From positions 434,001 to 498,000 of the forward strand of contig JALMLS010000216.1 of the NCBI GenBank assembly GCA_038496445.1: DNA of 64,000 nt, given 5' to 3'. The notes under the pieces are model-generated. The model saw only the letters and a list, made by a program, of their open reading frames with translations, searched no databases and was not told where the DNA came from. The DNA comes from Trichosphaerium sp. ATCC 40318. Its lineage: Eukaryota; Discosea; Flabellinia; Trichosidae. Below, piece after piece: positions 50,239 to 60,716 of the stretch (position 1 is its first letter; every line of letters starts with the position of its first letter). The translations under genes were made by a program, and so were the position numbers.

Positions 50239-50514
50239 AGTGTAACCAACACAATAAATGCCTTTAGCTGCCTTTCACTTCGTTTACTTGCCTTGCTAGC
50301 CTTTTTAACATATTTTTCTTTGTTGCTTCTTTACTTTCAAGCATGTAGACTTTGCTACAAAATCGCTAAAGATCTGTAATCATTTGTTCTGCTTATGATT
50401 ACTCACATGAGAAATCTCATCGACTTTGAAGTCAAGTACGTATGAGATACAATCAAAGAAAGGAGGTATACTACTTCGTACTGTTTCAAGGAGTTTTTAT
50501 TATTGTTACATTAT

Positions 50515-51606
50515 TTACATTTGAGCAAGTGTTGCTCCCTTTTGAGAATCAACACGAGATGAAAGTCCTTTTACGTTATTGTAATGTCTTACAAACTTTA
50601 ACAAAAGTTTCCTACTACCTTTCTTTTTCTTCTTAGAAATACCTCTTAACCGAGTCAAATCCTTCTTTTTACAAACCTCACCCTTACTCTCACTATCAAC
50701 CTTTTGTGGAGCCCTTTTTTTCTTGTGATACTTCTTCTTCTTCAAAGAAGAATGAATCCCTTTTTGCACTTGTTCATTTATATTTTCTTTATCGTCATCA
50801 CCACGTGATTGTGGAGAAGCTGGAGCTTTCCCCTTTATATCTGTTGTAGTACTATTAAAATACTGCTTTATACTTCTATCCTATAGCAAAAAAAGATTAA
50901 AACGAGTCTTAGCAAGCAAGCTAAAAATCCAAAAGTGGCAAACAACAAAAAAAAAGTAATGCTTCTTTTCTCATACCTTTGTTTGAAGTACGTTGTACTT
51001 AAATTCAGGTAACCGCTTCCCTGCCTTTATAGAATCTAATATCCAATCCGGATGTACGACATGAACGAGCTTCTAAAATCATCAAGAATTAGCCACAAAA
51101 CCACCTGTCAAGGCAACTTTCAAGCCATGTTTTGTTCGATGTTTTTTTTTCTAAGTTGTTTGTTCATAAAACGTGCCTTTGAAGTGCTTTGCATACGGTC
51201 TAGCATCGTTGCAGCTTTAGCAGAGCATAATGCAGTACATACAATGTGTGATGTGTTCTTAATTTTGAAATAAAATCTATTTTGGCGGGTTTTCTTTCAG
51301 TGCACGGTTGTATGAAGGTTAAACGTACTTTACTACGCCGTCGTGCTCTTGTACATGTTTCTTTAAGTGTAGAGCAGATAGAGAATCAGTATAACCAAGA
51401 AAGTAGATAGATACGCCTTTGAATATTTGGCTTTTGCTCTACAAAACTGTCAAAAGTTGTATGGTGGTTATTGTGAATGCCTCTGGCTTGTTTTGATGCT
51501 CAATTTTATGTTCTCTTCGTTTCCAATAATGTTTACGGTTTGTATTAGTTTTGGTGCTTGGAGCCGCGTCAAATCGCTCCCCAGATAGCGATGGTCCATG
51601 AATCAT
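50515..51606 (-). CDS. REV1-like BRCT protein lacking a polymerase domain
   Basis: REV1 carries an N-terminal BRCT before its Y-family polymerase. Here the exon at about 51350-51455 reads IFKGVSIYFLGYTDSLSALH and KKHVQEHDGVVK, closely like the REV1 BRCT start (IFxGVxIYVNGYTDP). It splices to FYFKIKNTSHIVCTALCSAK, then KLVHVVHPDWILDSIKAGKR and a SIKQYFNS exon. ATG 51606 opens MIHGPSLSGERFDAAPS with HYWKRREHK, reminiscent of the REV1 N-terminus, but its junction to the BRCT exon is unclear. After the BRCT only a lysine-rich tail remains (KKKYHKKKRAPQKVDSE) to stop 50515, so no catalytic domain exists here. It lies between inverted duplicated genes, so truncation by rearrangement is possible; a stand-alone BRCT paralogue is the alternative. 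Confidence 0.6.
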
Positions 51607-51939
51607 GGCTATGTACGTATATGAGCGCTGGATTACTTCAAAAGGGTTCTAGACAAGTGCACGTACTCTAAACTACTAAATCGTGTATGTAGGAGCTGTT
51701 TTAGTGTAACGCGGGAATTCCAAATGAAAAAACGCGACTTCTCGCGAAATGTAATACCAAAGATTGCTGTCTTGTTCCTATAACCTAGTATCACTGGTGT
51801 TCTATTCGCTACTTATGGGCTATTTTTGAGAAGCCTCAAGCAAAAGACGTTTACGAAAAGTAACGAAATTTCTCCGTTTTTGTATTGGCTCGCTTTGAGA
51901 ATGGATGGTTTTGTGGTATTTTTTTGATTTATTCAGTAT

Positions 51940-54269
51940 TTATTTCGCTTTCTTTTTACCTTTGTCATCCAATAAGTTTGGGTACATTGATACGAGATGC
52001 TTTGCTGATGCTGTGTCCTTTTTGTTTTTAAAGAACTCACGGACTAATTGAGATTCTTGAGAAATGAACCATGCACTGATAAGCGTTATGCCTACAGAGT
52101 TACATGTTAATAGTCCATATTCAAGCCATTCATGCATTCTTTCAATGTGATGATGATCAAGTGGACGATTGAACACATCATAGATGACAAGAGATTGTAG
52201 AGAGTCCACACAATATTTATCAGCAAACTTGAAGATGTTGAATAAAGCGTCCAAATCAAGGTTAGGAGGTATGCAATCGAGGTATGCAAATTGAATAAAA
52301 ATCTCGACAATTGAAGGATCATCAGCAACAGTGATACTTGAGTTCTCATCTTCATCACTGTTTGATCCAATTTCTTTTGATAGAATAGCACCTTCAAAGA
52401 ATGAAGACCTACACATCAGTATAGCCTAGTTAAAATGACAGTCAATAACACTTTAATAGTAGTACTACGTTGAAGGCTTACCTTGTGACACTTAATGCTC
52501 TCTTTTCCTGAAATGATGGTAAAATCCTTTTCTTTTGAATCAAATAATGTTTTGAGACAATCAGTAAGCTTTTTGGTATCAGTTACACATTCAAGAGGAC
52601 CTTTATCACGTAGAGAGCAAATAAAATCATTTTTCATGTTGATTTGGGAGTACTGTTCTTGACTCAACTTTTTAAGGTCTGATATCAATGTTGATGATCT
52701 TTTAGGGAACATGAAAGGACGGATTGTTGTTGCTACCAAACAAAATTATAAAGACTCTTCTGTACAGTTTTGTTAAACGCACGTGACTTATAATCTTCTT
52801 CTGTGGTTTGTTTGTTAGTCGATGGTATTTGTCTCAAGAGATGTGGAATAAGATTTGGGTTCTCTTCTGTCAACGAAGCAAAAAGAACATGAATAACACC
52901 TCTGTTTTCCAATTTTGAACACATAACATTAACCATGTGCACGCCACAATCGTATGCATTCATACTACCTTGAGCATAAATTGTTAGATATTTAAATTGT
53001 GAAACAACAGAATCTAAAGAAGAGTCGTACCTTGATAGTCAGGGAAGAAGTCTTTGAACTTTTCTGGACGATTTTGTATTTCTTTTTCAAAAATATCAAG
53101 TTTTGTCATTACAAGGACAAACGTAGTATGTGAAAAGAACCTGCTGGACACAATTGCTTGAAATAAATCACAAGATTCATTAAAGTCCTTGATTGTATCA
53201 TCTTCATATAGGTTATGCAAGTATCTAGTGGATTGGGAAAAAGTAAGAAAAATCGTTGTTAGTCAAGGTAAAAAAAGGTTACCCAACAAGAGATACACAA
53301 AAGAATACACCATGAATATACTTATCAAAGCAATGAATCCATTTTGATCTTTCATTCCGAGTACCTACCAAAAGTCACAGCAAATCACAACCCTCAAACT
53401 AACCTCCAACATCAAACACTGAATATTTGGCATCATCCATCTCATACGATAACTCAATAATACCAGTAGTGCGAATACGCAAGTTATAAAGCTCTTTATC
53501 ACTCACAACATAAGAATCAGCGGATTGAGAGCAAACTGATTCCATCACACTACGAAGAAAGCAGTTTAATACAAAAAAAAAAATTTGTATGTATAAATTA
53601 ACAAAACCAATAAATAGTGATTGTTTGTAACTACGGACGCTATTACATTGGTACTGAGGCACCCCCTTATCGAGCTTGATTTATTGTATGCCATCATACT
53701 CACAAAAGCTTTATCATCTTTTAACCTAAGCGAGGATGTAAAAGAATGCGAAAAAAAAAGGAAAAAGGAAAAAAAAAAGAAAATGTTTTCAAAGAAAGTA
53801 CTGTTTTAAAGTGTCAATGTGTGGTTGTGTCCAGCAGTCACCAGGAATAGCAAGAAACGACTTGACATTGTTTTGTGTTCCCTATTTTTAGTGTTAGGAC
53901 CGTTTAATATTGTTTTACGGTAGTTTACGCTGTCTAAGGTCGAATAATCGGGTAGTTGCGTTAAATCATCAATAAAACTCCTAATAAACGATAATATATT
54001 AACTTGGTATGTGGAACGGTTATCATTGGTTATATTTGGGAGTCTAAATCGCATGAAAAGCGTTGATTTGCCTAAACTATCTGTAAGCCTGTAGAACTTT
54101 GCTAAAATACGCTGAAAATACCTGTCATAGATGCTCCTATGCTATATCAGTGTCTGATTGGTTTTTAACAAAAATATGTACCTAAAACCAATACTTTTAC
54201 ATCTAACTTTTTAGGCGGTTGTTTTACAACTACAGTCTTGAATTGTCGCTTTGTCGACTTGTTGCCCAT
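51940..54269 (-). CDS. G-protein alpha subunit-like/BTB fusion, copy 2 (better conserved GTPase)
   Basis: This is the inverted paralogue of the gene at 36858. ATG 54269 gives MGNKSTKRQ, again a myristoylation-type start. Joined exons read VKVLVL then a stretch with DSLGKSTLFMRF, which keeps GKST. Switch I is NLRIRTTGIIE, retaining the R and T expected in G-alpha. G3 is FDVGGTRNERSKWIHCFDK, as in G-alpha except that the catalytic Gln is Thr. G4 is VLVMTKLDIF (Thr for Asn) and G5 HVLFASLTEENP. The BTB domain (52530-52000) nearly matches copy 1. Exon borders coincide with copy 1, for example the phase-1 intron after VLVL. The Gln-to-Thr change would be expected to slow intrinsic GTP hydrolysis. 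Stop at 51940. Membrane signalling coupled to ubiquitination is inferred. Confidence 0.82.
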
Positions 54270-54639
54270 GGCCGAAAAGATTACCAGACACTTGTGATTT
54301 CCCACTTAACCTGTGATATGGTTAAGTCTATTACACATGGGCACTATGGATTTTGTAGGAGGTTCGTTTAGAAACTTCCACGAAGATTTATGAGCCATAA
54401 TGGCAAACAAGACATGAGGATATAGTGTCAAACATGTTAATAATTGTAAAACCGAAAGACATAAACGAACTAAACAACCATCAAATATTCTCCATAAGAC
54501 TCCACTCCACTAAAAACATACGACAAAAAAATGCTACCGATGAAATAAATAAATTGGAAACAGCTAGTAGTTACTACTTAGTCTTCAACAACACAGTAGA
54601 GTGTATCTAAGTTTGTTACAAGTAAGAAAGCGGAAAGTA

Positions 54640-56438
54640 AAGGCGTTTATTGTGTGGTTACACTGAGGGCATACATTGACTACCTCCACAGCAACCTTTT
54701 GGTGTACAACCAGTTGTACATTCTTGCATTCGAGGAAGACACTTGAGGTTGTCACAGCATTGTGCTGATGCACATTCGTTACAAGTTTGTGGAGTGACAA
54801 TACAGTTCTTGCAATCAGCATCGCATTCTGGAATCACCTGTGGACATACAACACAATCAAGACATTGAGCAGTTGCACATGACCGGCATGTTTGAGGAGT
54901 AATCTCACAGTTTTGACATCCTGGTTCGCATTGTGGAATGAATTGAGGGCATAGTACACAATGATCATCAAGACACTCTGCTGAAGGACACGTTTGACAT
55001 GTTTGTGGAAGAAAAACACAGTTTTCGCATCCAGGATCGCATTGTGGAACAACTTCTGGACATAGAACACAATCACTTGCTTGAGTTGATACCGATCTAT
55101 CTTTGCAAGTGGCGATGGCACAAGAGTCACATGTTTGAGGAGTAATCTCGCAGTTTTGACATCCTTCATCACATTCTGGAATCTGTTGAGTACAAATAAC
55201 GCAGTCATCTTGACATTGAGCTGAAGCACATGATTGGCATGTTTGAGGAGTGATGACACAATTTTCACAATCGCCTTCGCATGTTGGAACTTCTTGAGTG
55301 CAGAATACGCAATCATCAAGGCAAGTCGCAGAAGCGCATGAGTCACATGTTTTAGGAGTGATTTCACAGTTTCGACATCCTTCAACGCATTCTGGGATGA
55401 CTTGAGGGCAGAAAACGCAATCATCTTGACATTGAGCTGTGGCGCAAGATTCGCATGTTTGTGGAGTGACGACACAATTTTCACATCCTTCTTCACACTC
55501 TGGAATGACTTGAGGACATATCACACATCTATCATCCAGACATTCTGCTGAAGCGCACGCATCGCATGTTTGGGGTGTGACTCGGCAGTTTTCGCATTCA
55601 GGATCGCATTGTGGGATTTGTTGAGTACATATCACGCAATTCTGTTGATTCTCGATTGACCTCTTTGCCTTTGTGCAGTCTGTGTCTGGTACGTTACAAA
55701 ACCCGTCCATATCACAACTAGACACGTGTACATCGTACATGAAAGGATTTGTTTTAACGACATTGCTACTTGCAATGAGGTACACCTATTAATCTCAAAT
55801 TAGTAAACAAAGCAAGCGTATTATAAAAAAGAGAAAAAGAGATTGACGTACTTTTGGTTTTGAAGTTGAGTCGACATCAAAGTTAAAACCGCATGCTGCA
55901 GAGTTCGCTCTATTGAAACGTCAGAGAACCCAAAATATTATTTTACTATGCGTATGCGTACCCTGTTATTATCTTGACATAGTTGGTTGGTGTCCCTGGG
56001 AACTTGTGTGTCTCTTTGACGAATGCCAAGAAACTTCTTTGATATGGATTGAGAGGAAAGTCGTTGAGCTCGAGTAACACATTGACTGTCAGTACAGCGC
56101 TTGATTCGCAATAGATCACTTCTTCACTTCGAGGCAAGCATGAACATGCGTTGGTTGGTAAAGCCACAAATACAATGGCTAAACAAGCAATGAGAAGGTG
56201 CATTGTTGTTGTATTGTTGTTGAGTTTAATACTATTTTGTTTAAGTGTTTTTCAGCTGTTTTGACTTTCTTGGTTCAATCACGTTTCACAAAACGGAGGG
56301 TAAATCATTCACCCTAAAAACCACGGATCATAAAACACTTAATAGCGCTAGGACATTATTCTGTACCATAATAAACATTGCGGAAAGCCTGATGTACAGG
56401 TGAAATATTATTGGTATGAAATGCATCATGCATCTCGT
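54640..56438 (-). repeat. Right arm of long inverted duplication
   Basis: Inverted counterpart of 47962-50270. It is shorter, mainly because the gene inside lacks 462 bp of cysteine-repeat units. The 5' flank (56205-56330) matches the left arm's promoter almost base for base around the CAATCACGTTTCACAAAACG segment. Confidence 0.9.
54658..56203 (-). CDS. Secreted TIMP/NTR-like domain plus 8 Opy2-like cysteine repeats, copy 2
   Basis: Same architecture and intron positions as the gene at 48228. ATG 56203 starts MHLLIACLAIVFVALPTNA with one Leu fewer than copy 1, followed by the N-terminal CSC of the NTR-like domain. Exons 1 and 2 are split near 55960 and 55860; exon 3 runs to stop 54658. Eight cysteine units correspond to units 1, 2 and 7-12 of copy 1. 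Replacements between shared units are few (for example QTC to KTC, and VIPQC to FIPQC). The open frame and conserved splice sites indicate that it is functional. Confidence 0.82.
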
Positions 56439-56451
56439 ATGCATCATGCAT
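56421..56451. repeat. ATGCATCATGCAT repeat at duplication border
   Basis: Two copies of the palindrome-rich 13-mer ATGCATCATGCAT (56421-56433 and 56439-56451) are separated by CTCGT. The matching border of the left arm has only one copy (about 47967-47979), so the duplication edge lies in or next to this motif. Confidence 0.7.
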
Positions 56452-58859
56452 GTGGTTATTCCAGGCTAAGTACACTGGCCAGCAATTATATCTCATTTCA
56501 AGTTTCCCAGGGAGTGAGCGGTGATTTCAAGATTGTTTGTTTCGTTATCAGAGAAAACACGTTTTCACGTGAATTAACAGATTGATTTAGTAAAAGTCCC
56601 AAAATAAAAATACCTTTTCATGTTTGACTAATTGAAACAAACCACTCCTATCACGCTGACATGATTATCTTGCTACACTTCGCAATGCAGGGAATGTAAA
56701 ACATGACTCATATGTTCTTCGAACCCACCTAGTTTGGAACAGTGTTCGCTGTCAACGCTTCTAACAACTAAGGCTTGTTCTTAATCAAAACATAATTGCC
56801 TGTGTAAAACTGCAGCCATGGAAAAGCGATGGATTAATGGTCAAGCCCTGAAATTGAATAATTTGAGAAGACAAGCATTGCTAACACTCTTGAGTAACTG
56901 TGGTAAGGTGTGGAATGACTATGCAAACCGTCTTAGGCTACAACATTTTTGCAAAACAAAAAGGGGAGATAGTAGAACGTGTTTTCGGTTTGCGCTGTAT
57001 TCTTTCCCATTCAAGGGAGGTGTCAGGAATCGCAATCTTGGGTTTGGTATTCGGACTGTCACACAAATTTGCATGATTCAGTCCTCCTTTAAGGATAGGA
57101 GTGTTTAAGGTAGTGATTCAATCAGTTAAGTTTGAACTTGGGTATTTAGTTTTTAGCATGATAGGAGCGATGTATTTTTCTACGAAGTAACCACGGTTCT
57201 TGGCAGCACAAATTATTACTATAATAACTACATGGACTTTACACTAGGTAAAGACTATGTAGGAATTCGTGCAGTAATGTTGCCGCTCCCCTAATACTGA
57301 ATAGTTTACAGTGAGTTTATGAACACTAAAAGATGACTTAGGGAAAAAAAAGTGGCATGTATTGCAAGGCGTTTTAAAGTAGAATAAGTGGTTAGATTGT
57401 TTTTTACTAATAGATTACTTATAAATAGAGAATAGGATGAAATCTACTTTAATTTCATTAGCTTCAATGAACAAAAAAGTGACACGTGTTTTTTCGTCTC
57501 TTCCGGAAGCTATTTAACCGATCTAAAACTTTAAAACGTCAAGCGTTTAGGTTAGTTTATGTAGACTATATTTATAGACTCGAATGGCTTGGTATAGGTA
57601 AGCACTGTAGCGAAGAACAACCACCAAATGGATTTAAAATATATTCTCGAGTACTTCTCTAGCGTCACTACTCTTACGTACTACCCCTCGTTGATAACTG
57701 CAACGAAACTTCATTTGAAAGGCCAACTAACAATAAACTAAAAAATCGCTTTTGCGTAGGTTCTACTGTTCTACATCTGCTGTCTCAAGGCCAAAGCGCA
57801 GCTTTCAAGTTTTTCCAAACTTTTATTTTCATGACACGTACGAATAAATAGACTGTGTACTGCGCAGCTAAAAAGACTAGGATAACGACAACAAACTTGT
57901 AAACAAGTATCTGTCTGTTTTAAATATTTAGCACATTTATTTACCCTTAAAAGGCCTACACCAACACCAAAAGAGATTCATCCTACGCCTTATAGTAACC
58001 TGCAACACTACGCAAATAATGCGAAGTACAGGCTTGAGATATCGAGCATGGCGATCACATTCTTTTGTTTGTCTTTTAACGACAAACCCAAGTTTCATTC
58101 ATTGCTCTCTGATGATCACGTGGAGAAACTGAGATAAAAATAACTTGGCGGTTATTGGTTTCGAAATAAATAAACCCCGATACTAGCGCAGCTGTGAATA
58201 CGCTAAAAACGTTCCGAAACAATGTAATATATATAGCCCGCCACGTGACATCATTTGAAACAACGTGACGGCGTTTTAGCAGTTCCTAAAGTGGTCTGTT
58301 GAAATAAAAATCCCTCCGCTTTCGACGTTTCACTGTCCAACCATTCGACACTACGAGCGTTTACAACAACTACCCCGCAACCCTATAACGAGGTTTTTAT
58401 TCAAAATAAAAATAAAATAAGCCGAAGAGACATAAGTACCCGGAGAATACATAACGACTCACCACAAGTTCAATGACATTAACCCCGATGAATTTGTTTT
58501 TTGTGCATAAAAACAACTGCAGCAGTTTTCCTAACAGCGAACACAAATAACACACACCCATCAACTCACAATGTTTTAATGCTATTGTGTCAAAAAAGAA
58601 AAAACTCAAAAGGCCACAATAGAACCTTTTAAAGTACATGTGAATACTATGATATTATAAAATTACAAGTTATTATTTTTTTTTTGTTATGTACAAGTTC
58701 CATTCTATTTACACTTTTTTCGCCTTTTGGTCGTTGGGGTTTTTGTAGTATTGTTATTGTCGTAAAGAACTCTTGTTTCTATACGTCTCATAGCCGTCAC
58801 CGCTTCGTTCCGATTTTTTTTTGTTGAGGTTTTTGAGGGTTTCGGTGTTTTGTTTCTTC
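56452..58859. other. Gene-poor region
   Basis: About 2.4 kb without a supportable gene. A 96-codon plus-strand ORF at 56818-57108 and an 80-codon minus-strand ORF at 58397-58639 have no recognisable domain or splice partners. CACGTG occurs near 57480, 58117 and 58240. Confidence 0.4.
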
Positions 58860-60212
58860 TCAATCGGAGGACTCACCGACTTCGTGTATAGTACATAGCC
58901 TTCTTTGTTGAAAGTTCTTTGTTCTCACAGCTCTGTAATTATCCAATGTTCCCCTCCTTGGCTTTGTCACCTCAGGATAGTCCTCAGCACGTGGCCATAC
59001 ACCGCATAGGCTATCAATGAAGTCGGGGAATGTATCAGTCCGCAGAACTTTTGTGATTTCCTGTCTGGCGCCTTAAATAGCAAAAGTAAGCAAAACGATA
59101 ACAAAAGAGAAGAAAAAGTAAAGACGTGAATGTTGGTTTTGTTCCGATTTTTTTGTTGATTTTCGACGTTTGGAAGTCCCCAATGGGTACTACGTACCAT
59201 CAAAAAAAGTCTCTCCGAAGCGTGATAGTTCATCAGTATGTTCTTGAGCTTTTTGAATAATGCGCTAAAAAAAACGTTTTGTCAACACGTGTTTTTTGAA
59301 AACAAAAAAAAAGCAAACTACGAAAAAAATGGCTGTTGTAGCCTTACCTGTCTTTCTTTGCCAGTTATATTGATTATACTGCTTTCGGCTTCAGGTCTTA
59401 TATAATCTATTATAATCTGTTCTGCCATCATTTGACGCGCTTTTGAGCCTAGCATTAAGCGATATTTTGCTGTGAAAGGATTAGAAAAAAAAAACCCAAA
59501 AAACAAAAAAAAAATCAAAAGCAAATGTCAAACAACCGAAACTAGCGCTTTGAAGTAGAATATGTCCATGTGATATTATTATACGTACCAACAGCTATAA
59601 GAAAAGAAAGGTTTTCGCTTGTATGTCGTTGGTAACAAAATTCTCTAAAGCTAATAAATATCGGCTCATCTTCTCCCAAGAACAGGTCATCCCATGTAGG
59701 TTCAACGTAGTCTTTTTTGTGTTCTACTACTATTGACGGAGATGATCTACAAAAATAAATAAGTTTAAAACAGTTATAAATAGGCACTATAGAGTCAACA
59801 GGTCAGTGTTATGATCACGTGAGCGCCGTTTAAAAGTTTTTTTTTCTTGACCGAACAAAAGTTTATCCTCAAAAATCCTTTTTAGCCTCTGTGTAGTACT
59901 TACAATGTCCTAGCTGTTTTTTTACGTCTTTGTTCAGTCGTAATAGGTTTCTCCATGTCATCTAGAGACTTGTATTTTTTGTTCATTGCCTTTAGTTTAG
60001 GAGATTTTGATTTACCTAGCTTGCCTAGTGAAACAAATTATGTCAGACGAGAAATTCCATTGAAGTACATCGATTGTAAAACACAAAGAGACAGAGCGAG
60101 TAAGAGCCGTAGACTCTCTACTACTACTCTCTGTATGTTCCTTGTCTCTTAATGGCTCGTTTACGAACGTGTCACGCGTACGTTTAATTTTTTTAGAGAG
60201 CGAGAACGCCAT
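58860..60212 (-). CDS. RGS-domain protein
   Basis: RGS domains accelerate GTP hydrolysis by G-alpha subunits. ATG 60212 opens MAFSLSKKIKRTRD, a basic start, and splices to LGKSKSPKLKAMNKKYKSL and KPITTEQRRKKTARTL. Then SSPSIVVEHKKDYVEPTWDD leads into the RGS domain: PIFISFREFCYQRHTSENLS and FLIAV, then KYRLMLGSKARQMMAEQIII, YIRPEAESSIINI, a helix with RIIQKAQEHTDELSRFGETF and ARQEITKVLRTDTFPDFIDS. This is the usual helix order (F--FC-----ENLSFL, Y, A--I---YI, F--A--EI---L--D-FP-F). The C-terminal exon ends at stop 58860. Two G-alpha-like genes lie within 25 kb, although their altered catalytic Gln makes them unlikely ordinary RGS substrates. Confidence 0.78.
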
Positions 60213-60716
60213 TGTATAAGTGTTTGTCTTTGTCTAAGTTTCGGTCCTGGTAATGTTGCGGTGGTCGGGATAAATTGTTTTTTTAATAGTTTGCTTTCAA
60301 TACTGCACGACTTAATTATGAAGTGAAGCAAATAAGGTAACCATCCTTAATGAAAACGTAAACTAAAGGAAGTGCACATTTTTAAAGTTTTTATTGAAAT
60401 GAAAACTAGCGCTCAAGAAGCAGTTTTTTTTATTTGTTTATTAATACATAGGGGAATAACAGTTGTAAATCGTGGATCAATTCAATTTCAAATGCCTTTT
60501 TACCTTACTTCTCTGCCGAAGTTTTTTTTTCAATTTTTTTTGTCTGTTTTTTTTTTTCTTTTTCTTTTGTAGTTCATCACGTGCGCTTTTAGGTATTTGC
60601 GACTTCACTAGTTGGTATGTGTTCTTTTTTTCCTTAGTACGTAACTGTTAGTTCACTACTATGAAAGTATTTTTACCTCAACTACGAAACCTTTCCTACG
60701 CGGCTTTATTTTTTTT

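Larger units (their letters stand above)
47962..50270 (+). repeat. Left arm of long inverted duplication
   Basis: From the ATGCATGATGCATTTCA motif at about 47967 to just past the stop of the TIMP-like gene, this arm is repeated in inverted orientation at 54640-56438. Promoter sequence near 48120-48225, exons, both introns and the 3' end are conserved; coding identity is very high. The distal promoter (48000-48110) has diverged more. Confidence 0.9.

Noticed and set aside
56421-56451. CRISPR-like short repeats
   Set aside because: Only two copies with a 5-bp gap in a eukaryotic context; not a CRISPR array.
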